The notes beneath the pieces are model-generated. The model did no database searches and had not been told where the DNA came from. It worked only from the letters and a program-made list of their open reading frames with translations. A stretch of DNA of 64,000 bases from Pictodentalium vernedei (taxonomy: Eukaryota; Mollusca; Scaphopoda; Dentaliida; Dentaliidae), in contig CM062288.1 in assembly GCA_031216915.1 (NCBI GenBank), positions 179,640,596 through 179,704,595 on the forward strand, written 5' to 3'. Below, in pieces: positions 23,074-33,783 of this stretch; within the stretch, counting starts at the first letter, position 1, and every line of letters begins with the position of its first letter. The position numbers and the translations under genes were made by a program.

Positions 23074-24029
23074 ACTATGCGGCTAAGTGGAAGGTTTTTC
23101 GTCGTTGGTGTAGGGATCATTCTGTAGATATATTTGATCCCTCTATACCAGACATTGCAAACTTTCTAGTATACTTGTTTGACGAAATCAAACTGCAGCC
23201 TGTTACTATAAAGGGTTATAGATCTATGTTATCTGATACCTATGCACATCATGATAGTTTACAAATTGGATCTAATGTCTCTTTATCGAAGTTGGTTAGA
23301 AACTTTTCGATAAATAGACCCAGAACTCTTAGATTAATTCCTAAGTGGAATTTAGCTTGGGTTCTCCTTAAATTGAAGGAAAAGCCATTTGAACCTCTTG
23401 GGACAGTAGATTTCAAATTCTTATCTTATAAGACAGCTTTTCTCTTAGCTTTCTCTTCTGCCAGAAGAGTCAGTGAGCTTCATGCACTATCGGTGGATGA
23501 TTCTCATTATCGTAGTGTTGGGAACACTATCACCTTCACTACTAATGTGGGTTTTTTAGCTAAGAATCAGGCTCCTAATAAATATCCGGAACCTATTGTT
23601 ATTAAGGCTCTTCCGTCTTCACACGGGCGTAGGCCTTTACTCTGTCCTGTTAGAGCACTACGTATCTATAAACAGAGATCTCAGTTTATCAGAAAGGGAC
23701 GGAAACGTTTCTTTCTGTCTTTGATGCCTAATAGAAAGGACATTTCAGTCCATTCTATTGCTAGATGGATTCAGTTAACTATCCGTACTGCTTATGAAGA
23801 TTTATCTTCTTCTCAGCAGTCTGTGCTTAAGATTTCTGCTCATGAAGTAAGAGCTCTTTCTACTTCCTGGGCTTATGCTAATAGTGTTGCTATTACAGAT
23901 TTAATGAAGGCTGCTTATTGGTCTCAGCCATCCACATTTACGAATTTTTATCTCAGAAATATTGAGTCCATTTCTGGAGACCTGCATTGTTTAGGTCCGT
24001 TATCTGTTGCTCAGAATGTCGTCCACTAA
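22620..24029 (+). CDS. DIRS-2 tyrosine recombinase (YR), intact
   Basis: The frame is open to the TAA at 24029. The core-binding-like region (FLHGKHFTGRAV ... YAAKWKVFRRWCRDHS ... TIKGYRSMLSDTY) starts near residue 120 of this model. The catalytic tetrad is complete: arginine in SARRVSELHAL (codon 23466), HEVR (histidine 23841, arginine 23850) and tyrosine in FTNFYL (23949). The family integrates the circular DNA product by strand exchange, explaining the missing target duplication. The start is uncertain: the ATG at 22620 is forced by the overlapping Gln-Trp codons of the methyltransferase frame, and 22812 is the next in-frame choice. Confidence 0.88.
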   Translation: MGTANDRLICDTSQQSVADVCVSVSGSKSICSRRSVDPLGRNDRICVSSSAVNSTSIAKDKTISMQDSIGSISVAIETVDKSTQVSVVGPTAEASSTGGSSFAGEIAPTPSQPARSQPSRFSVVRSFLHGKHFTGRAVDAISNCRRTSSSLNYAAKWKVFRRWCRDHSVDIFDPSIPDIANFLVYLFDEIKLQPVTIKGYRSMLSDTYAHHDSLQIGSNVSLSKLVRNFSINRPRTLRLIPKWNLAWVLLKLKEKPFEPLGTVDFKFLSYKTAFLLAFSSARRVSELHALSVDDSHYRSVGNTITFTTNVGFLAKNQAPNKYPEPIVIKALPSSHGRRPLLCPVRALRIYKQRSQFIRKGRKRFFLSLMPNRKDISVHSIARWIQLTIRTAYEDLSSSQQSVLKISAHEVRALSTSWAYANSVAITDLMKAAYWSQPSTFTNFYLRNIESISGDLHCLGPLSVAQNVVH

Positions 24030-24630
24030 ACAGTTGCAACTATAGTTATGCAGGCTTTCTGTTCCGGCAGTGACTCCGTCCGGCTGCCCTCTTCGCTCTG
24101 GGCTATTTGACCCAGGGCAAGGGGAAGGGGGGGGGGGAGGGCGGGTGTTCCCTTAGGTCACCTGCTTTATAGTGAAAAGCAAGGGAATGCCTCCTCCAAG
24201 TCAGTATTTCTGAGTCGCTTCCGGGATGGTTTTAAAGTGTAATATTAATGTTTAAATTCATTCATGTCTTATTTTTAAAGTGTAGCTCGGTGTGAAGCAT
24301 TTGTATATGTCAAGTGTCAAACGGGCTTTAATATACAATACTCGGACACTTTTAAATGACTATAAAGAGTCTCAATTCTCTGGACTACTTTATTTATTGG
24401 CTTGCTTTAAAAATAATTAGTATAAGGGTTATACTGGATGTTAATAGAGAACATGAATGTTATTGTGCTCAATTATTAAGGGTAGTGTATCTTTCTAATT
24501 TAATATTAAATAAGAAAGATACATGTAAAGCCTAATACTCCTTTTCTCCTTAAGGGGTTACCTCTTTACTATATAGTTGAGCTTATTGGATTTTCCTCTA
24601 TGTCCTAGGCCCTCCAGCCTGTTTACTATT

Positions 24631-24719
24631 CAGCTAAGTCTGGGTCATTGGTACAGTATAAAAATGTTAAAAAATTTATAGTAATTTATATATTTTTTAT
24701 ACTTACCAATGACCCAGAC
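24631..24719. repeat. DIRS-2 internal complementary region
   Basis: CAGCTAAGTCTGGGTCATTG through ...AAAAATGTTAAAAAATT... to ACCAATGACCCAGAC copies, in reverse, the left end joined to the right end at the trinucleotide GTT. This fixes the right boundary at the AAC ending at 25022. Confidence 0.92.
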
Positions 24720-24793
24720 GGGGATGGCCCTCCCTGGAGTTGGGAACTCTTGCCTCCCTGCTGAGTACATAACGCTGACCAGGCACTGCCAGT

Positions 24794-25022
24794 AAGAATG
24801 ATAATTGGCGCCAATTTCGGGATGACTGCGTCACTGCGCATGCGCAGTAGAGGCGTAGTATGGAGGTCCTTTAGGACATGATTTCTTTTTGTTTTGGATG
24901 CAAATTTTGGGGATTGGGGGGCAAAATTTGTGTTTGGCCCTGGTTTTGTTAGAGTTAGCACCAGCTAAGTCTGGGTCATTGGTAAGTATAAAAAATATAT
25001 AAATTACTATAAATTTTTTAAC
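24794..25022. repeat. DIRS-2 right inverted terminal repeat
   Basis: Reverse complement of 17906-18107, extended by an A/T-rich tail (ATATATAAATTACTATAAAT...) ending AAC. The host hAT-like coding sequence resumes at 25023. Confidence 0.9.
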
Positions 25023-25479
25023 TTTTCGATAAATCTTGATGAAAGCACAAGCAATAATTTCCAGAAAGTGTTAACTGTGCTTGTGGGCTACTTTTGTCCA
25101 CGTCTGAAGAAACTGTCAATTCAGCACTTGGCATCATTGATTGTCCCAAAAGTTGACAGTAAGACTTTGTTTACCCAGTTGTCATCTGTCCTGGAGACCA
25201 GGAACATACCTTGGACTAATTTAATGTCACTGTTGGCAGATTCTTGCAATGTGATGAGGGGATGTAAAACTGGTTTAGAGACCAGAATAAGGAATGAAAA
25301 AGCTCCACATTTACTTGGACATTGATGGTGACATTTGTCACCATGTACATAATGCTTCAAAATACTTCTGTAAAGTATTTGCTGGACATGTGGAGAGGTT
25401 ATTCACAGATCTATTTAATGACTGTAAATGGTCCCCGATTTGCAGGAACAACTTCAAGAAATATGTTTAATTCTGAATA

Positions 25480-25673
25480 TTAACCCTTTACCTAACGAAT
25501 CGCCCACATCCGCCCGCGTAATTTGCAAATTGAGCAGTTAAAAAAAAAAATTTGATGAGCTCGTTCCAATGAGGGGTCACATAAAATGGTTTTGTTGAAA
25601 TTTTTGGAAAAGGTTTTAAAAATAGTAATTAAAATAATAAATTTGATATTCTCTGCTTTGGGTAATGGGTTAA
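25480..25673. mobile_element. TTAA-flanked MITE, copy B, inside the hAT-like coding sequence
   Basis: TTAA at 25480-25483 and 25670-25673 brackets CCCTTTACCTAACG ... CTTTGGGTAATGGG. The right half, including GAGCTCGTTCCAATGAGGGG, matches copy A at 2410-2649; the left arm is shortened. Removing the element and one TTAA gives the uninterrupted reading CLILNIKYAMPQRYASHRW. Confidence 0.85.
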
Positions 25674-26249
25674 GTATGCCATGCCTCAGAGGTATGCCAG
25701 CCATAGATGGCTTTCTGTTTACGATGTGGCTGTAGAAACACTGCGGTTGTTTGATGCATTAACAATCTTTTATTTTCCTATGGTAAAGCAGATTGACAGA
25801 AGCAAGAATTTATCAGCTATTGTAGAAATATACCACAGATTGGGTGTGTTTCTGGAAGGTAGAACACGGATTGATGAATTGAAGCAGCAGTTCTGTGCAA
25901 AAAAGACAAATGATGGGCAGGCGAGAAAAGACAGAATTGTTGAGAAATTGTTTAAAGAGAGAAACAAGAGTAAATTAATATTAGGCTTATATTGTACAGT
26001 ATTGCCTATGTTGAAGTGTTTTGTGCTGCTCTTTGAAAAAAAGGAGCCAATGATTCACTGCCTTCATGAGGAGCAAGTTCAACTATTTAGAGATTTTTTG
26101 GGCTGTTTTGTAAAGCCAGAAATATTAAATAGCTGCACTACCACTAAAAAGCTTACAAAATTAGATATGTCTTCTGACAGTAATGTGCTACATTCTAAAG
26201 ATATGTTTTTGGGCAAAAAAAGCAAAGAACCTCATCACTCAAATGACAC

Positions 26250-29200
26250 TTAAGGGGACGTCCAACCTAACTTTGGTCAAATTTCATGTAATTTTCTTTC
26301 AAGTCTAAAAAAGGCCCAAAATGAATAACCCCGATAAATTATATACCAAAATGCTTAGAATAAAGCATAGAACATGTGGAAACTGAAATTTGCCATGGAA
26401 CTGCTGCCATGTGTAAATAACACCACCTGAAAGTCTGCTATGGCATAAGTAAGAGAACAAAATTTTTGCAATAAAATACCTCAAAATAAAATAACAGCTG
26501 TATTCTATAAACATTGAAGTACATACTCGAAGAAATCTTTTCCTAATTCATGAAAGTAATAAAGATTGAGACCAAATGTTATAAGTGGAGTGCTCACTGA
26601 TTGAAGGCAGACATTTTCTTTTGTTTATGTTTTGATTTGGGGAGTTCAACAAAGGTCAACTTGAAGGAGTCCAGCAGAAGAAGTATGCAAGGACAAAAGA
26701 GTGTCTCTTAGTATAAAGATGTATGTGTTACTGTGGTGGTTTGGAAAGAAACTATGATATTCTCCTATGTAGAATGCACTGCAATGTCATACATTGTAGT
26801 TGAATAAATATATTTACAAACCCCTTGCACTGTAACCCCTTTTATCTCATGCATCAATTTGATAGTGATTAAATTGTTAAATTTGTCTGGTTTATCAATA
26901 AGTATAATAGCTTTGTTTACTCTTGGACACCAATACACCCATGATATCTGTTGGAGAAGAAATAAGGGTAACTGTAACCTGTCACTGCAATAAACCATCT
27001 AATGTACTTTAAAAGTACATTGTTATTCAAAACACATCAAATCAACCTTACATAACCATTATTGCATGTACTTTCCCCAAGGAGGCTTATTGGCATATTG
27101 AGATCAGAAGGGCACATCCAGAGGGTCTCACATATTTTTTTCAAGAACGCAGTACACAAAGCAATCCCCAAAAGGTGTCAAGTGAGCTCCATTTGACACA
27201 AAAAAATTCCCGGAAGGGGGGAGGGGGGGGGGGGCTCTTCCTTTTATGACTCTACCTCCGGCACTCAAGGCTTTTTCTCAAAGTTTAACTCTTTCTTCTT
27301 TTTGAAGATCCTGGCCACACATGTTCCAAACACTATCAGACAGGTAACTCTCCAAATAAGTGTATCTGCAAAAATCATGTTACATTGCAAAACATTCTTT
27401 TTAGACTTTTAGTTCTGGACCTTTCATGCTTTTTTCTTCCAACTATAACACTTAATTTATCGATTAATGGGTGAACAGAAAAGTCCTGCCATAATCAACA
27501 TTTTGAGTTCCATAAGCCTTCAAAACAGCTCCGATAAAAGTGTCAAGCATCAGATTGGTAATAGGAACAAAATCTTCACCAGAGAATTCTGTAGCAATAC
27601 AATTGATGGTATAAGCAGGCACTTTGCAACAAATTGTAACAAATCAACTAGTTATAAACAAAATTTTCTAACTCAAAAGAGTGAAAAAGTACCACAACTC
27701 TGAAAAAATGTGGGAAGAAACACATGCTACACAGCAGCTACACAGGCATTGTTTCCCCATGATGCTCGATCACAACACCAAATATCCTTCAAATTGGAGT
27801 AGCAATGGTTGAGATACAAGGGAGAATGTTGGTACATGTAATGATGAATGGGTAAGACTAAGAGGACAGAGGTCACCACTGCACCTTTGATTTTCCAACT
27901 TCCAGGTCTGGGGCTTAATAATCGCAACACACCAACCTTATCAATTCATAATTTCAGTAAAATAAAAGAAATTATCAATTTTAATTAATTAATAGATGAT
28001 GGGAAATATGTGGCATCCTTCGCCTTCTCGTACTACTTAATTACCTCAAACAATATCAGTTTGATGCCGACAAACGAAACTGAATGCATGTGGTCTGGTT
28101 AAAAGGTAACTCGGCATGGATAATGAGGAAATTGCGAATATTTCGTGTATTTCATTTGTTTAAAAGCCAATTGCAGCTGATATTGACCGTGCATTCGATA
28201 ATTCGTTTTGGTTTTGACAACACGGCCACGCTGACACTCAGTGACAGCGGTTATGTTTATTGTGATATGCAAATTGGGGGATGGTTTCCGGTGAAGGAGA
28301 TTTGTCACATTTGTCAGTGTAAAACGATGACAAAAGACACTGATCGACGCTTGTGTTAGTTTGGTTGGTTGCAAGAAAAAACTGAATTCTCAGCATCGTC
28401 CAAGCGCACCTTATTTAAAAGCGCGAATGCATCATTTGCAACCCATCTTCAATCGGTCCTTTGCAGACATCAAAGACAGCCGCGACAAATTCCATGGTTA
28501 CTAGGAAGTAAATAACTTCACAACATAGGGGGAAATCAACACGCTCAATATAGTTCTAGGTCACTTGGAATATACTTCGTGAAAAAGTGATTTCCGAAGC
28601 ATTCTGCTTACTTTGTTATGAATATTGCCTTATTTTATGTGTATTGTCCCGATTTTATACACTCGGTTATTTTTTTACAAGTGGTTCATGTTGTCTTTCT
28701 AGTGCGCAATAATTCAGATTTTTTGTCAACAAAAAAGTTCAGACGGCCTGTAATCATGAGAGGGAATTTCGAACCATATTTTGCAGTTATGACATTAACA
28801 GCTGAAGTATTTGCTGTCACCTGTTTGCAAATCTGCTCATACATTGTCTCGAACAAATAAAGGGCATGATCACGTCCTTGCATTCTTACGATTGCCCAAA
28901 TTGAGTATTTCTGCAAGAACCACATCGTAATCACATGACCGGAAAAACATCATTGAAACATGGCCACATCCGGAACATCCAAAATTTGTGTTGGTGCTAT
29001 TACATTCAAACATCAAAACCCACCAGAGTGTGTGTCAAAAAAAATGCTTTCTCCGAGTCTGTAGTATGTTATTATATTGAGGACAAGGTGTTCGAATTAC
29101 TGATTATTTTGTGGTTTTACCGGTTCGTTACTTACGCCATTGGCAAATTAATCTTCTTCAAAATCATAAAATTCCCTTTTTTTTCTGAAAAAAATTATAT

Positions 29201-29335
29201 GTACCTTTTCTATGCACTTTACTCATTATTTTGATACATAATTTGCCTTTCCTTACTTTTCTTATCTTATCTGTTTCTGATGCATTGGGAAAAATGTGAA
29301 CAAATTGACCAAAGTTAGGTTGTACGACCCCTTAA
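26250..29335. mobile_element. 3.1 kb non-autonomous TTAA-targeting DNA transposon
   Basis: TTAA at 26250-26253 and 29332-29335. The inverted ends are about 32 bp: GGGGACGTCCAACCTAACTT on the left and, reversed, GGGGTCGTACAACCTAACTT on the right, both followed by TGGTCAA. Host coding sequence resumes after the right TTAA (TSAFLDTVKMAYVNCGKHLQ). Frames inside, the longest about 99 codons, look like chance. TTAA duplication with G-rich ends fits Kolobok or piggyBac; I cannot separate these without a related transposase. Confidence 0.8.
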
Positions 29336-30283
29336 GTCCACAATCACATCAGCGTTCCTGGACACAGTTAAAATGGCCTATGTGAATTGTGGCAAGCATT
29401 TGCAGAAAAAGCTGCCATTGAACAACTTACTTCTGATATCATTGGCAGCTCTTCATCCAGTTATTAGGGGACATTCAGTATCATTAAAATATCTGCAGAG
29501 ATTACCCACTTAAGTAACAAATGTGTTGGTTGCCAGTGAAGAAGAGCAGTTCGAATGTGAAATTCACAAATTTCAGACAGACCTGTCTATCAAAGACAAG
29601 CCCAAAGAAATGTTGGTTGATGTGTGGTGGGGGTGAAGTGGACCAACAGAAATATTCCATTTTGGTGAAGATGGTGTGTTCCCTTCTCAGCCTTTGTCAT
29701 GATCCCCAAGTAGAATGCAGTTTTAGTGCAATGAATGATATTATTGATAAGAAAACATCTTGCTTAGACATTACAACTTATAGTGCTATTCAGAATGTTA
29801 AGTATGTACTCACTGGGTCAGGGCTGTCTGCAATTGAGTACTTTCAGAAAGAGAACTTGTTGCATGAAAAGGATTCTCGACTCTGTCAGAACATGAACAG
29901 AGCTAGTCGTGCTTATCGAGAGGAAGTAAAAGTTAAAAGAGAACTTACTGAAGAGAAGAAAAGCCAATCTTTCTGTGAAAAATACCAAGATTTTGTCCAA
30001 GCAAAAAGCTAAAGAACTGAGTTCAAAGGCTGCAAAGAAGGCTAGACTGCAGTATGTTAAGCAGCTGTCTGCTTCAAAAGGAAATTGATATGATGCATTG
30101 ACTGCTTTCAGTTTGCCTGTAGGAAGAATAGAGAGTATTGTACATGTTGCCAAAGGCTTTGGCTGCATGCACAATATTTTCCTTTCCTTCTACAGAAAAA
30201 GTAAATAGGTGTAATATATATATTGTGTATTGTTTTATTTCGAATCGCTGAGTGGCCCAGAGGTACAGGCACTGCCATATTAT

Positions 30284-31641
30284 AACAATTAATATTATCG
30301 TAGATCTTGTACTTGTGGACTATTCTCAAGTTTTGTATAGTGTGAAAAAATTCTGTCAAAATATTTTAGTATTTCTTGGAAAGTTAACATGTATAATTCC
30401 ACCAGAAATACATGAATGAACTTGTTTCCCATTCATCTTGATCTGCTAATGAATTTATTTGCCATTCATCTTGATCTGCTAATGATTTTATTTGCCATTC
30501 AAATGTATCTGCTATTAAATGAGAAGAGATCTATGCTACATGTACATGTGTGAGTAGTGATTTCAGTTTTTGGGAGTTCTCAAATTTTCGAGTAAAAAAT
30601 ACCAATTTTTTTTCTTGAGATGCCCTAAGGTTTTTGACCCCAGAGTGCCTTCAGATGCCATCTCAGAGCATCCATAAATCAAAATTTGAAGGTGAAGATT
30701 AGTATTCCAGCCTAGGTGACTGAAATGAATTGTGAAGACGATGCTGAGAACACAAAGTATTTTCAGCATCGCAACCGCCAGCCAGATCATGCAGCAAACC
30801 GAGCCACAGTGAGGCTGTCAAAAACAAAACATAAAGTACCCAAGAGAACCAGAAAAACATTGCCAAGGCAGAAAGGGCAAGGAAGAAGGGGTATTGGTGG
30901 GGCTGGTGGGTGGTTACTGAACAGACTGAACAGAATGTCTGTGCATTTCAAAGAAACGAGCGAGACTGATTTGGTCTAACTGGGACTTGGTATATACAAG
31001 CAAGTTTGCAATTCCCAATTCCATATTTGGTTATACCTCTTTGTAGTTTTCCTGGAAACGTTTAGCTAGAATACCCATGTCACAACTCTGGAATGTCACC
31101 AGTAACACATGACAATGGATGGATTGTTCACGTCTGCAGAAAAATACCATTCTGCAGCCTGCAAGTCTGCGTCAGCTTGGAGGCAACAAATGGTAATTTT
31201 CAACAACCAAGGAAAGCCCAGTATTAACATTAAAATATCTGCACAGAACTCAGTTAAATTTATAGAAATAGCTCTTGAGGCTATACATGGTATAAAGCAA
31301 CTCAGCTGCTTGTACCTAGCCTGGTATACATGGAAACCATATAAGATCAGTTTAATTAGTGAAAGATATTCTTGTTTCAGCTTAAACTTCCATTAATACG
31401 AATTGTATTAATTCTTAATGTATTGGAGTGAATATTGTATCCTTTATCTCAAGCTTCAAATTATTGTTATATATTTATTCTAATTTGAGCTTGCATTCTC
31501 TTTGTGTACCTGTGCTTTCATACGTGAAAATGTGTCCTGCAGCATTGATCGATTTTCCGCCGGTGAGAAAATATTGTGATTTTGTGGACCTTGTGGGGTT
31601 TTCCTCTCATCAAAATTTATTTCTCCCACCTTTGGGGGGCC
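30284..31641 (+). other. probable DIRS-4 5' leader, no clear gene
   Basis: This lies between the end of the hAT-like gene and the DIRS-4 gag start. Short repeats of CATTCATCTTGATCTGCTAATGA occur at about 30430-30490 (variants). An 87-codon basic frame at 30716-30979 has no family I recognise. I see no array, RNA gene or terminal repeat. Confidence 0.4.
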
Positions 31642-31851
31642 ATGCCTAAGACTATTACTTGTCCCTCATGTTTACAGGTGAAACTTGTGGATGACCTGCA
31701 TATTAATTGTGTCACCTGTTATAGTTGCTTTCAGGCCAATCCCTGTGGCATCTGTGGAGTTTGGTCACCGAAAATCTGGTCTGCCATGAACAAGGTGGTT
31801 CTGGCTCGTGCTAGAACCTTCCGTTCCTGGTGCAAAGGTAGCCATGCAGAT
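31642..31851 (+). pseudogene. DIRS-4 gag-like ORF1, N-terminal part
   Basis: Starts MPKTITCPSCLQVKLVDD and shows the same cysteine spacing as the intact DIRS-2 gag: CPSC, then CVTCYSCFQANPCGICGVW. It stops matching at GSHAD where the left terminal repeat of DIRS-3 begins. The gag frame resumes at 44477, so DIRS-3 inserted into it. Confidence 0.75.
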
Positions 31852-32102
31852 ATTTCTTATCAACCTACCTTACAGTTGTTTACTACAGGCTTGCACTACA
31901 GTGGAAGACCCTAACTTGGAAAATATAATCTCTATTTTGATCTTTGATCTGGGAAAGAAAAATGGTGCAAAAGCACAAAGAAAAAATAAGCCAAAACTGG
32001 GTCAAGGGCCACCGGCGCACACCCAGTAGGGGATGCTCTTCTCGAGTACAAATCCATGGCTTCCTGCACCTGTGCGCAGGCAGTAACTAATGAATCATTC
32101 TT
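31852..32102. repeat. DIRS-3 left inverted terminal repeat
   Basis: Reverse complement of 44180-44476: shared blocks include TTTACTACAGGCTTGCACTA, CAAAGAAAAAATAAGCCAAA and GTAACTAATGAATCATTCTT. Outermost bases are TTATCAACCTACC. Confidence 0.85.
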
Positions 32103-33752
32103 TTTTTGTCCGCCCATTTGGCAGGACGTCCATTTGCCTTCAGAAACAGTGATAATTCAACTCGTTGATAATGGTTACCTGTGACTGGAATTATGGATCT
32201 GAGGATCGTATAATAACAGGACTGTGTTTTATATATTCTTGTTATTATTTTCAACCACATTTTCATTGTATTTTATGTATTCTCTGTGTTCGCATGCGAC
32301 TTTCGCGTCCAGTGCAGTTCGGTCATAAAATTTTTGCCTGATAAATTTATGTTATCTTTTTGGATATTATTATTATTATTGGAGTTAGGTATCAATGGGG
32401 GAGGCTGTATGGACAGGATTTCTCCTCTCTGTTGATGGCAGAATTTCTGTTTTTTTGGTCCCTGTCGGCCGTCTGGGTTTAGTTGTGTTCCCTCTGGTCC
32501 TTTTTTCTGCCACTTTTCTCTCTTAGTTGGGGGTGTGTTGATTTCACCTTTTTCTTCTACTGCTCTCACCTCTGTTATGCCCAGGACTGTTCCTTGAGGG
32601 AAATGCCTTTTGCCCAAGCATGTGGGGCGTTTTCATGACCATTCCACCCGCACCCGTGGGGAGGGGGAATGCTGTCATTCGGGGCCTCCCAGGCATCTCC
32701 CTGAAGAGATGCCTGGTTCTGGGACTGTGGTCAATCTCCAGTCGACATCCGAGGCTGTCACTAGGGTTGTGACTCCTCCTTTGGAGCCGAGCTAGGTTGC
32801 TTTTCCCCTTTTCCCCTTTTCCATCAGTTTCAACAGCTCCCGTCATATCTTCCCCCTTCCCCCATGCCCCGATATACCCTTTTACCTCAAGCCCTCTCCA
32901 CCCCAACACCCCCCCCCCCCCCCTTATTTCACTCATTGGAAATACAGCTGACCACCCAAATGACCGGCATAAACTGTTTCTGGGCGGTATGTTCTACACT
33001 CATACTCACCATGCCCCTCAGTAAGCACTAATTTGACCCCTTCCCCTATGCTGCGGGCAGGGCTGGGCAGTCTTGTTCGCAAAAATTCTCATTCAAATTT
33101 TACTGTTTTACTGTTTCACCGCCACAAAATATATTTTTGTGACAATTCCCACCCCCCCCCCCTCCCTTATCGAGCTCATCCCAGTGGGAGCTATGAGCCA
33201 TGTTTTCGATAAAAAAATAGAGAGCCATGAGCTATGTCTTTGAAAAAAAGTAGATATGTCTAGCTAGTTGTTTAAGTAATCGCTTTAGGGTATACCGAAA
33301 CCCATAAGAATAGGAGGTGTTAGGAATTGACTAATTGGCTCACTCGTCAAATCTTAATCCAGTTTATTGTGCAGTTTATTGTATTGTTTCTTTTTTCCCA
33401 ATTATTGACACTTTATATGCTAATATCGTACAGAACCTTTACTTGGATACACCCGTTTACCTCATAACCACCCCGCCCCTCCTTAGTCTGTTACTCAGAA
33501 TCACTTTGGTCTGTATGGAAACCCCTCAAAAAGGTGGTGTTACATCCACACCCCCCCCACCCCCCCCCCCCCCCCGCCACCATCCGTTTGCATTAAATTG
33601 ACCTTTACCCCATGTAACGGCCATAACCGCTATTGAAACCTCTCAAATAAGGCAGTGTTATATCCCCCCACCCTACCCACCCCCCACCCTAGTATGCATC
33701 AAATTGACCTTTATCCTATGTAACGGCTTTTACCTGCCAGCATTGTTGCCTT

Positions 33753-33783
<31 letters not shown>

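Larger units (their letters stand above)
17906..25022 (+). mobile_element. near-complete DIRS-type retrotransposon (DIRS-2), 7.1 kb
   Basis: It has a left inverted terminal repeat (17906-18107), gag, overlapping RT-RNase H-MT and YR frames, an internal complementary region (24631-24719) and a right inverted terminal repeat (24794-25022). Removing it rejoins GAAACATAT to TTTTCGATAAATC, so the host hAT-like frame reads ETYFSINLDEST with no target duplication, as expected for recombinase-mediated integration. Border precision is a few bases because both sides carry AAC/AT-rich sequence. Gag and YR are open; RT-MT has a 17-bp deletion and one nonsense codon. It looks young but non-autonomous as sequenced. 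Confidence 0.93.
15952..30090 (+). pseudogene. hAT-superfamily transposase-like gene, two exons, interrupted by several insertions
   Basis: Exon 1 (15952-16231) encodes a BED-type zinc finger (CTLCNKD ... EQHGEKKIH) with two in-frame stops, ending at a GTGAGT donor. The acceptor TATTTTTCAG ends at 17564. The rest reads VPKPIVPVNDRVINKVAQIL, then FSINLDESTSNN, LADSCNVMRGCKTG, HRWLSVYDVAVETLRLFDAL and the C-terminal dimerisation-like VECSFSAMNDIIDKKT (about 29710-29760), finishing at 30090. Insertions split it: a MITE in the intron, DIRS-2 at 17906-25022, a TTAA MITE at 25484-25669 and a TTAA element at 26254-29331. Removing each TTAA insertion at its target restores similarity across the junction. 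Several frameshifts remain. The closest relatives I recall are uncharacterised invertebrate BED/hAT proteins. Confidence 0.72.
15571..30275 (+). mobile_element. candidate extent of the hAT-like transposon carrying the gene at 15952-30090
   Basis: CAGTAGTGTGATTTTTCCG at 15571 looks like a hAT left terminus. The 8 bp before it, CATATTAT (15563-15570), recur at 30276-30283 directly after ...GGCACTGC. An 8-bp duplication and CAGT.../...CACTG-like ends fit hAT, but the right terminus is offset by one base, the inverted repeat is very short and the 8-mer is A/T-rich. The borders are therefore tentative. Confidence 0.3.

Noticed and set aside
20775-24029. A single 1084-residue RT-recombinase fusion protein in DIRS-2
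   Set aside because: The middle (about 22465-22980) is out of frame relative to the RNase H/methyltransferase sequence of DIRS-1. A 17-bp deletion shifts RT into the recombinase frame by accident, so the long frame is an artefact.
30246-30276. tRNA or SINE head (GAGTGGCCCAGAGGTACAGG)
   Set aside because: It resembles a tRNA A-box region but no B box follows at the right distance and no SINE body is seen.
32273-32936. Minus-strand basic frames (MGKRHFPQGT..., MSEIRGGGGV...)
   Set aside because: They overlap the DIRS-3 leader/gag remnant on the other strand, lack motifs and show only low-complexity composition.
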